A stretch of DNA of 5,462 nucleotides from Pseudomonadota bacterium (GTDB taxonomy: Bacteria > Pseudomonadota > Alphaproteobacteria > Caulobacterales > Caulobacteraceae). A model generated the notes under the pieces. It saw only the letters and a program-made list of their open reading frames with translations, searched no databases and was not told the origin of the DNA. Of the stretch, positions 1 to 4,962 are shown one piece after another (the first letter of the stretch is position 1; every line of letters starts with the position of its first letter). The DNA is taken from positions 1 through 5,462 of the forward strand of contig JAEXKM010000181.1 in assembly GCA_023445705.1 (NCBI GenBank), given 5' to 3'. The position numbers and the translations under genes were made by a program.

Positions 1-687
1 GTCCTCCACCAGGCGGGCGGCGGTCTCGTTGAGCTGGCGGCGGGCTGCCTCCAGCTCGCGGCGGATCTCCACCCCGGCCTCGCCCAGGGTGCGGCCCCGC
101 AGCCGGGCGTTCATGAAGTTCGAGGCCTCCTGCAGGGACGACGGGGTCACCCCTGCCGCCAGGCGCATCAGCCGGTTTTCGACCGCCCCGTCCTCGAACA
201 CCATGATCGCGAGCGCCTGGTCGGGGGAGAGGGCGACGAACTCGACGTGCTTGACCCCGGCGTCGCGGGCTGGCGTCACCACGATGCCTGCCCCGCCGGC
301 CAGGCCCGAGAGGATGGCCGAGGCCTCGTTCAGCGCCTCTTCGAAGTTGCGGCCCTTGGTCGCCAGCCGGGCGTCGATCTCGCGGCGCTCGTCCTCGGGC
401 AGGTCGCCGACCTCCAAGAGGCCGTCGACGAACAGCCGCAAGCCCGCATGGGTGGGGATGCGCCCGGCGCTGACGTGCGGCGCGCCCAGCAGGCCCAGAT
501 GGGTCAGGTCCTGCATGGTGTTGCGGATGGAGGCGGGGGACAGATGCACCCCGCCCTTGGACAGGGTGCGCGAGCCGACCGGCTCCCCGGTTTCCAGATA
601 GCCCTCGACCACCCGGCGGAAGATGTCGCGCGCGCGTTCGTCGAGCTCGGCGAGCGAGGGGCCGGGGGAAAGCAGCGGGTGGGTCAC
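1..687 (-). CDS. hrcA: Heat-inducible transcription repressor HrcA, N-terminal 229 residues (gene continues beyond the left edge)
   Basis: HrcA is a dimeric cytoplasmic repressor that binds CIRCE operators in front of groESL/dnaK-type chaperone genes and is kept active by GroEL. The reading frame shows the family layout: an N-terminal winged helix (about residues 12-75) with ARDIFRRVVEGYLETGEPVGS, SRTLSK and LSPASIRNTMQDL, then the typical SAGRIPTHAGLR segment, then the GAF-like domain with GLAGGAGIVVTP and VEFVALSPDQALAIMV. The frame is intact and ends in LNETAARLVED at the window edge. The family is usually about 340-360 residues, so roughly the last third is missing. I chose the GTG at 687-685 because it is the only in-frame start close before the conserved LAELDERARDIF. 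It has no clear Shine-Dalgarno sequence and overlaps the stop of an upstream leader frame. grpE commonly follows hrcA in alphaproteobacteria and would lie outside the window (inference). Identity is very sure; the exact start is not. Confidence 0.96.
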   Translation of the reverse strand, partial: MTHPLLSPGPSLAELDERARDIFRRVVEGYLETGEPVGSRTLSKGGVHLSPASIRNTMQDLTHLGLLGAPHVSAGRIPTHAGLRLFVDGLLEVGDLPEDERREIDARLATKGRNFEEALNEASAILSGLAGGAGIVVTPARDAGVKHVEFVALSPDQALAIMVFEDGAVENRLMRLAAGVTPSSLQEASNFMNARLRGRTLGEAGVEIRRELEAARRQLNETAARLVED

Positions 688-720
688 GACGGTTGGGTCA
701 CTGGGGGGTAGGTCACTGGG
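682..720. repeat. Imperfect tandem repeats of GGTCACTGGG at the hrcA start
   Basis: GGTCACTGGG occurs exactly at 696-705 and 711-720, and a shortened copy (GGTCAC) at 682-687. The spacings are 14 and 15 bases. The repeats contain the hrcA GTG start and surround a G6 run, so this is a natural place for replication slippage or length variation. A protein-binding role is possible but unsupported. Confidence 0.6.
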
Positions 721-746
721 CGGCGGCGCAGCTTGGTCAGGGCCAT
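684..746 (-). CDS. Possible 20-codon leader ORF overlapping the hrcA start (or the true hrcA N-terminus in a shifted frame)
   Basis: An ATG at 746-744 is preceded, 8 bases upstream, by AAGAGG (minus strand, 760-755), the best ribosome-binding site in the hrcA 5' region. The frame reads MALTKLRRRPVTYPP and ends after 20 codons at TGA (686-684). That TGA overlaps the hrcA start in the form GTGA, a classic arrangement for translational coupling. Two readings are possible. It may be a real leader peptide that delivers ribosomes to the poorly initiated hrcA. Alternatively, the run of six G at 703-708 may be one base short: a seventh G would fuse this frame to HrcA, giving an N-terminus beginning MALTKLRRR and running into PLLSPGPSLAEL. 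The sequence alone cannot decide. Confidence 0.4.
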   Translation of the reverse strand: MALTKLRRRPVTYPPVTQPS

Positions 747-801
747 GGACGGAACCTCTTCCATCTAGGATAAGCCGCCCGACGCAAGACGCCAGACCCC
801 A

Positions 802-843
802 TCCGACGTCCCGCCCCTCCGACGTGAAGACTCAAGGACCACC

Positions 844-858
<15 letters not shown>
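802..858. repeat. Short direct repeats around the rph start
   Basis: The 12-mer CGCCCCTCCGAC occurs at 812-823 in the rph leader and again at 847-858, where it encodes the first residues after the rph start codon. TCCGACGT is also repeated at 802-809 and 818-825. The repeats are exact. Their meaning is unknown; they may reflect a local duplication or simple GC-rich chance. Confidence 0.45.
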
Positions 859-1560
<702 letters not shown>

Positions 1561-1569
1561 GGGCAAGCG

Positions 1570-1589
1570 CCGGCATATCGACATGCCGG
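1570..1589 (+). terminator. Hairpin just downstream of rph, possible terminator
   Basis: A perfect 7-bp inverted repeat, CCGGCAT (1570-1576) and ATGCCGG (1583-1589), with a 6-base loop begins 10 bases after the rph stop. No T-run follows, so it fits a weak or Rho-assisted terminator, or a 3' stabilising hairpin, rather than a textbook intrinsic terminator. Confidence 0.35.
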
Positions 1590-1608
1590 TTCGGAAGGAG
1601 CGGCGCAG

Positions 1609-1797
1609 CTAGTCCGATGAGCGCCTGGCCGCGCCGCCATCGCGGTCCAGGTTGGCCACTTCGATCCGGCGGTGGTGACGCCGCCCTGTGCTTCGCGGGT
1701 CAGCCAAGATGACCACCGGTTTCGGCCTGGCGGGCGCCTCGATCCGCAGCGCCGGGTCCAAGCCGAAGGGCCGATCGCCGCGCCGATACTTGTCACG
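1609..1797 (-). other. Coding-looking open frame without a start codon; possible gene remnant
   Basis: The roughly 530 bases after rph hold no convincing complete gene. On the minus strand, the frame ending at TAG 1611-1609 is open for 62 codons up to another TAG at 1800-1798. It reads DKYRRGDRPFGLDPALRIEA, then PKPVVILADPRSTGRRHHRR, then IEVANLDRDGGAARR. The mostly G/C third positions and the ordered mix of charged and hydrophobic residues look protein-like, but there is no ATG or GTG in frame and no ribosome-binding site. Beyond the upstream TAG the same frame stays open again to a TAA near 2015, ending in AVQAKAPKGPL. It may be a decayed gene or part of a dispersed repeat, or just the openness of GC-rich DNA. 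I recognise no family. Confidence is that the stretch is worth marking, not that it is a gene. Confidence 0.2.
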
Positions 1798-2052
1798 CTA
1801 CAGCGGTCCCTTTGGGGCTTTCGCCTGAACCGCCGTGTGTGCTTGCTGGCGCGGCAGCCGTTGCGCCGCAAGGCGTTGCGGCCCGCCAGGAGGCCCTGCG
1901 AGGGGCTCAGGTGTCGACCCGAATGGGCCGTGGCGCGTGCAGGTGCGACATTCACGTGCGTGGTGGTTCCGCAGTGCGGCGCCGGCCGAAAGAGGCCGAG
2001 CGTCGCCTACTTACATGACCGCCGCGGCGCGCCGTGTGGGCGCCTGTTCAGT

Positions 2053-2071
2053 GCGGATGAGTCTCATCCGC
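2053..2071 (+). promoter_or_regulatory. Perfect 8-bp hairpin directly upstream of the outer-membrane protein gene
   Basis: GCGGATGA (2053-2060) and TCATCCGC (2064-2071) form a perfect stem with a three-base loop. It ends only a few bases before the ribosome-binding site GGAAGGGG (2077-2084) of the gene starting at 2091. It could stabilise the 5' leader of the mRNA, be an sRNA or RNA-binding-protein target, or act as a DNA operator. No clear -35/-10 pair could be assigned upstream. Confidence 0.45.
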
Positions 2072-2090
2072 CAATCGGAAGGGGATATCG

Positions 2091-2858
2091 ATGTCTCTGA
2101 AGCATCTGCTGCTGGCGGGCGGGTGTGCCTGCCTGCTCGCGCCGGTTCCGGCCCTGGCCCAGGACTATGGCCACGATTGGACCGGCTTCTATATCGGCGG
2201 CAACCTCGGCGCCTCCTGGGGCGACACCAACCTCGGGACCCGGGTCGAGCGCGGCAACGGCGCCGTGTTCATCCCGCCGACCGACATCTCGATCATCAAC
2301 GCTCCGTTCAGCCAAGACGACAACGACACCGGCTTCACTGGCGGAGTCCAGGCAGGCTACAACTTCCAGTCCGGCAATATCGTCTTCGGCATCGAGACCG
2401 ACGGCGGCTGGATGGACATCGGCCAGAGCCGCTCAAACACCTATTCGCTGACCCCGATCCTCACCACGGCGGTGAACGCGACGGTGTCCCAGGAAGTGAA
2501 GACCGAGTGGGTGTGGACCGTGCGCCCGCGGATCGGCTACGCCAGCGGCCCGTGGATGATCTATGGCACCGCCGGCCTGGCGATGTCGCGCGTCAAGGTC
2601 GACGCCAGCTTCGTCGACACCCGTGTGCCGCCCAATAGCGCCAACTTCAGCGACGCCGACACTAAGACAGGCTGGACCGGCGGCATCGGCGGCGCCTACG
2701 CCTTTTCCGACAACATATCGGTGCGGGGCGAGTGGCTCTATGTCGATCTGGGCGACGTGCGCGCCTCCTGGGTGACGCCGAACGGCTATGCTGCCTTCAC
2801 GACCGAGGCCGACACCCGCGCCAACCTCCTGCGCATCGGCGTCGACTACAAATTCTGA
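2091..2858 (+). CDS. Small outer-membrane beta-barrel protein, Omp25/Omp31-like (OmpA-like transmembrane domain)
   Basis: This is a 255-residue exported protein predicted to form a small barrel in the outer membrane. Residues 1-23 are a signal peptide (basic SLKH, hydrophobic core, cleavage after PALA before QDYGHD). The mature start WTGFYIGGNLGASWG (from residue 30) is the typical first strand of alphaproteobacterial surface antigens and opacity-type porins. Alternating aromatic and glycine-rich strands follow: GFTGGVQAGYNFQ, IVFGIETDGGW, VRPRIGYASGPWMIYGTAGLAMS, TGWTGGIGGAYAFSDNISVRGEWLYVDLG. The protein ends in LLRIGVDYKF, with the terminal Phe used for BAM-dependent insertion. The ATG at 2091 has GGAAGGGG with 6 bases spacing. 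It stands alone, with no co-directional neighbour. In the family such proteins anchor the envelope or act as antigens; a pore function is not shown. The family call is strong; no specific gene name is justified. Confidence 0.93.
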   Translation: MSLKHLLLAGGCACLLAPVPALAQDYGHDWTGFYIGGNLGASWGDTNLGTRVERGNGAVFIPPTDISIINAPFSQDDNDTGFTGGVQAGYNFQSGNIVFGIETDGGWMDIGQSRSNTYSLTPILTTAVNATVSQEVKTEWVWTVRPRIGYASGPWMIYGTAGLAMSRVKVDASFVDTRVPPNSANFSDADTKTGWTGGIGGAYAFSDNISVRGEWLYVDLGDVRASWVTPNGYAAFTTEADTRANLLRIGVDYKF

Positions 2859-2875
2859 AGGGGCTGAGCGTCTGC

Positions 2876-2896
2876 GCCGGCTAGGAGGCGGCCGGC
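2876..2896 (+). terminator. GC-rich hairpin after the outer-membrane protein gene, possible terminator
   Basis: GCCGGC at 2876-2881 pairs with GCCGGC at 2891-2896 across a 9-base loop, starting 17 bases after the stop. CTGAG (2864-2868) and CTCAG (2896-2900) offer an alternative outer pairing. No T-run follows. It sits between convergent genes, where a terminator is expected, but the structure is modest. The remaining bases up to 3026 show no gene; TCAGGC (2990-2995) and GCCTGA (3018-3023) form another weak inverted repeat close to the end of the minus-strand gene. Confidence 0.3.
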
Positions 2897-3026
2897 TCAG
2901 GTGTTCATCCGATGTCGCGAGCCCGAGCCCAGCGCCGCCAGGACTTCGGAATAGGCGCATCCCAGGCCGGACAGATGGGCAGAATCCGGTCAGGCGTCAG
3001 AACTTCGACGTCCGTCTGCCTGAAGC

Positions 3027-3167
3027 TTACCAACCCTGGAACCAGCGGAGGAAGAGCTTCGCCCCGATCATCACGAGCGGAATAGAAGCGATTCCGAATA
3101 GAAACGCGCCGGCAACGAGGCCGACGAGTCCCCATTCAGACCATTCGGATGGCGGTTTGACTCTCAT
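3027..3167 (-). CDS. Small membrane protein of 46 residues, unknown function
   Basis: On the minus strand, ATG at 3167-3165 opens a 46-codon frame ending at TAA (3029-3027). The product begins MRVKPPSEWSEW, continues with a hydrophobic stretch of about 23 residues (GLVGLVAGAFLFGIASIPLV, then MIG) and ends in AKLFLRWFQGW. This is the plan of a single-span inner-membrane miniprotein: a charged and Trp-containing head, a membrane helix, and a basic aromatic tail. The pattern is hard to get by chance in GC-rich shadow DNA, and the hydrophobic run uses varied codons. No strong Shine-Dalgarno sequence precedes the start, which lowers confidence. It lies convergent to the outer-membrane protein gene and in the same direction as the PhyH-family gene. 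I recognise no family and assign no function. Confidence 0.55.
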   Translation of the reverse strand: MRVKPPSEWSEWGLVGLVAGAFLFGIASIPLVMIGAKLFLRWFQGW

Positions 3168-3207
3168 GCGGTCAGGCTAGTTGAGGAACCGACGCGCGTC
3201 ATCGATT

Positions 3208-3224
3208 CTAGAGCGATCGTCTAG
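3208..3224. promoter_or_regulatory. Near-perfect palindrome upstream of the small membrane protein gene
   Basis: CTAGA (3208-3212) and TCTAG (3220-3224) flank CGATCG. Apart from one extra G at 3213 the whole 17 bases would be a perfect 16-base palindrome. It lies about 40 bases upstream of the 46-residue gene and could be an operator for a dimeric regulator. The rest of the spacer 3168-3353 shows no gene. Confidence 0.3.
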
Positions 3225-3310
3225 TCCGCATCCGATGAGAGGTCCGGTTCAGATCCACAGCGGCTACGCCGCCTGCAAACGCCCGAAGATCGAGCCTCAC
3301 GGACGACAGG

Positions 3311-3323
3311 GTCCGCTTTCCGG
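3311..3323. repeat. Copy 1 of the 13-mer GTCCGCTTTCCGG
   Basis: The exact 13 bases recur at 4726-4738 inside the large inverted repeat. Here they lie about 30 bases past the 3' end of the PhyH-family gene, with CGGAC just upstream able to pair with GTCCG. This may be a fragment of the same dispersed element. Confidence 0.45.
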
Positions 3324-3353
3324 TCGGAGGCCTTGTTCTCCAATTGGTGCGTT

Positions 3354-4037
3354 TCAGACTCCGAGCCACTCCAAGCCGGCAGGCAGGTCGCCGACTGCGT
3401 AGTCGACCTGGAGTACTCGGCGGTGCGCAGCGATTACCGCCTTTTCGGACGAGTGCAGGATCGGCGTGGCGTAGGTCCAAGCGTCGCCGGCCGCCGCCAA
3501 GCAGGCCGCGATGCCGCATTGGGCGACGACGCCCGAAACTTCGGTTTCGGGGATCCTCCCGAGAAGGTGTGAGCCCGGTGCGATAAGCAGCGGTGCATTC
3601 GTCTCAGGCACGGCATCTAGATGGAGCCGTATCGTTAGCATACCGGCCAGAATCTCGAACGGCGGAGCGACGTGGATCGCGCCGTGCTTGCGGGTCCAAG
3701 GTCCGAAGCCTTCGGCCTCAACGCGCTCCCGCACCGCCACGACGCGGTCCTGATGCCACGCTAGTGACCAGTTCGCCGACGGCGTCTTGTCGAAAAGGAT
3801 CGCGCGAACGGGTCTCGCGTCAGCGCCCAGCTTGCCTGCTGCGAGGGAGCCGATAGGACCGCCCGTGATGAGGAACGGCCGTAAGGGCTCGAGGCCGAAC
3901 AGCCGCACACCTGCGACGTCTCGCGGCTGGTCAGAGAAGATCTCTTCCAACCTCGCGAGCGCACCGCCGTCGAGCGCGCACTTGGTGAGTTCGGCGCCGT
4001 CTCGGCGAAGTTCAAGATGGGAGCTCAGCGGCTGCAT
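3354..4037 (-). CDS. Phytanoyl-CoA dioxygenase (PhyH) family Fe(II)/2-oxoglutarate oxygenase
   Basis: This is a 227-residue cytoplasmic enzyme of the PhyH group of non-haem iron oxygenases, which hydroxylate small organic substrates using O2 and 2-oxoglutarate. The metal triad is visible: His95 and Asp97 in SLAWHQDRVVAV, and distal His195 in TPILHSSEKA. Arg206 or Arg207 (AAHRRVLQVDYA), 11-12 residues after the distal His, fits the 2-oxoglutarate carboxylate anchor. The family segment LTIRLHLDAVPETNAPLLIAPGSH (134-157) links the two halves. Length is a little below the common 250-300, but no conserved part is missing. The ATG at 4037 is the only reasonable start, since an in-frame stop lies shortly upstream; no clear ribosome-binding site is present and a hairpin sits right before the start. 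The substrate cannot be read from sequence; similar proteins act on lipids, ectoine or secondary metabolites. There is no pathway partner next to it. Confidence 0.88.
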   Translation of the reverse strand: MQPLSSHLELRRDGAELTKCALDGGALARLEEIFSDQPRDVAGVRLFGLEPLRPFLITGGPIGSLAAGKLGADARPVRAILFDKTPSANWSLAWHQDRVVAVRERVEAEGFGPWTRKHGAIHVAPPFEILAGMLTIRLHLDAVPETNAPLLIAPGSHLLGRIPETEVSGVVAQCGIAACLAAAGDAWTYATPILHSSEKAVIAAHRRVLQVDYAVGDLPAGLEWLGV

Positions 4038-4040
4038 TCT

Positions 4041-4055
4041 GCTGCGTAGCGCAGC
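4041..4055. promoter_or_regulatory. Hairpin abutting the start of the PhyH-family gene
   Basis: GCTGCG (4041-4046) and CGCAGC (4050-4055) form a perfect 6-bp stem with a three-base loop, ending three bases before the start codon at 4037. In the mRNA this would cover the ribosome-binding region, so it could limit translation. It could also be a DNA-binding site or chance. Confidence 0.35.
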
Positions 4056-4183
4056 GTCATCCCGCGCTCAATCAAGGTCCGCCTTCGGCGCTGATGCGAA
4101 GGTCAGCTTGTGGGCGCCCTGCAGCCGTTGGCGTCGTCGCCAGCGATCACCGAACTGCCGACCCGCTGGTCGTGTTTTGGGGT

Positions 4184-4606
4184 TTACCGATGGCCCGCTG
4201 ACCCAAGCGCAGCCGCCGCGGCGACAACGATTTCCTCCACAAGGTGCTCAATATTGGTGCCGACGTACGCATCCATTCGCCGACGACCCTCCAAGAAGTG
4301 TTGCCCGGTGGGTGTCTCAAGGAACGCGACGATCTCATAGAGCTCCGCCTCGTTGAACTCCCAGTTCAAATGGCCCTCGTATTCTTCCTGCCACGCCTGC
4401 CGGCGAGGCTCATAGGCGACTAGGAGAGCCTGAAGTACGGTGGCCATCGGAGCCTCGATGCGGGCGAGCATTGGGGAAGCGCCGAGAGCGTACTTCTTCA
4501 GAAAGCTGCCGCTGTCGATCTGATTTTGAAGACCGCTGGCCCTGAGATATCGCCGTATCAAAGCGATTTTCGAATTGCTGGGGGGGTCGCTGATCTGCGC
4601 TGACAT
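4184..4606 (-). CDS. DUF2059-like protein without a visible signal peptide
   Basis: This 140-residue, largely helical protein carries the recognisable DUF2059 core FNEAELYEIVAFLETPTGQ followed by HFLEG (84-107). In the family this reads roughly as 'F-x-E-x-E-L-x-E-I-x-x-F-x-x-T-P-x-G'. The N-terminal part has the matching helical stretch KIALIRRYLRASGLQNQI. DUF2059 proteins are usually exported and of unknown function; here the N-terminus MSAQISDPPSNSK is polar and no signal peptide is seen. I chose ATG 4606 because the longer frame back to 4759 runs through an intergenic inverted repeat and reads as non-protein-like sequence. The ribosome-binding site is weak. The tail is Ala-rich. It lies 146 bases upstream of the PhyH-family gene on the same strand, so co-transcription is possible. 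The domain call is moderately sure; function unknown. Confidence 0.75.
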   Translation of the reverse strand: MSAQISDPPSNSKIALIRRYLRASGLQNQIDSGSFLKKYALGASPMLARIEAPMATVLQALLVAYEPRRQAWQEEYEGHLNWEFNEAELYEIVAFLETPTGQHFLEGRRRMDAYVGTNIEHLVEEIVVAAAAALGSAGHR

Positions 4607-4627
4607 TGGGTTCGGCGGTTCCGTTAT

Positions 4628-4644
4628 GGGATAGAGGCTATCCC
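4628..4644. promoter_or_regulatory. Perfect 7-bp hairpin upstream of the DUF2059-like gene
   Basis: GGGATAG (4628-4634) and CTATCCC (4638-4644) form a perfect stem with a three-base loop, 21 bases before the start of the minus-strand gene. It resembles in form the hairpins before the genes at 2091 and 4037, although the stem sequences differ. It could be a leader hairpin or an operator. Confidence 0.4.
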
Positions 4645-4700
4645 GGTGTGTCGTCACCTGAAAGCGCAGGTTGGCGATGGGGAAGCCAGTGCAATCCCTA

Positions 4701-4743
4701 CTTTGCCGACAGTGGACGTTCGCGTGTCCGCTTTCCGGCAAAG
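4701..4743. repeat. Large imperfect inverted repeat (candidate dispersed intergenic element)
   Basis: Outer arms CTTTGCCG (4701-4708) and CGGCAAAG (4736-4743) are perfectly complementary. Inner arms AGTGGAC (4711-4717) and GTCCGCT (4726-4732) pair with one G-T wobble, leaving an 8-base loop. The 43-base structure would fold strongly in RNA or single-stranded DNA. It contains the 13-mer GTCCGCTTTCCGG also found at 3311-3323. Short TGTCCGCTTT/AGCGGACA inverted repeats seem, from memory, common between genes of alphaproteobacteria; that link was not checked. Confidence 0.6.
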
Positions 4744-4744
4744 C

Positions 4745-4962
4745 GGCGCGGCTTTCCACGGCCTCACTCTACGTCAAGTCGAGCGCCGGTGCGGGAACCT
4801 CCCGTTCGCCCGCAGTTCTGAGACGAATTTAGTCTAGAGCGAGGGTTTCGCCCGATGTCGTCGCCCGAGCTTCGGCGCTTTCATTTGCGAGTTCAGGTTT
4901 GGCCCGCGATGGGGGGCCGAGTTCTCTGCGCCCGTCCTTCGCAGTCGAAACGAGGACTTTAG
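4745..4962. other. Gene-free spacer in front of the OmpA-family gene, promoter region by position
   Basis: This stretch lies between the large inverted repeat and the OmpA-family start. No protein-like frame is visible. It holds TCTAGAGCGA (4833-4842), shared with 3207-3216, a sequence resembling one at 2909-2928, and a weak GGCCC/GGGCC hairpin (4901-4905 with 4914-4918). A promoter for the gene at 4963 must lie here or further upstream, but I see no reliable -35/-10 pair. Confidence 0.4.

Noticed and set aside
29..711. Plus-strand frames opposite hrcA
   Set aside because: They mirror the hrcA coding strand, which shows clear HrcA motifs; their products are low-complexity Ser/Arg/Pro-rich or Ala/Gly/Gln-rich.
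688..843. CIRCE operator (TTAGCACTC-N9-GAGTGCTAA) in the hrcA/rph control region
   Set aside because: No match on either strand. TAGGAT at 766-771 resembles a -10 box but has no matching -35, so no promoter was called.
2091..2135. Lipoprotein signal (LAGGC) in the outer-membrane protein
   Set aside because: The residues before Cys12 do not fit a lipobox (Ala at -3), and the hydrophobic core continues past the Cys to a good signal peptidase I site after residue 23.
3208..3586. Overlapping frames on both strands around the PhyH 3' end
   Set aside because: Arg-rich shadows of the PhyH-family gene and its spacer, with no domain.
4607..4759. Upstream start at 4759 for the DUF2059-like gene
   Set aside because: The extra 51 codons cross the large inverted repeat and the 4628-4644 hairpin and look non-protein-like; no signal peptide results.
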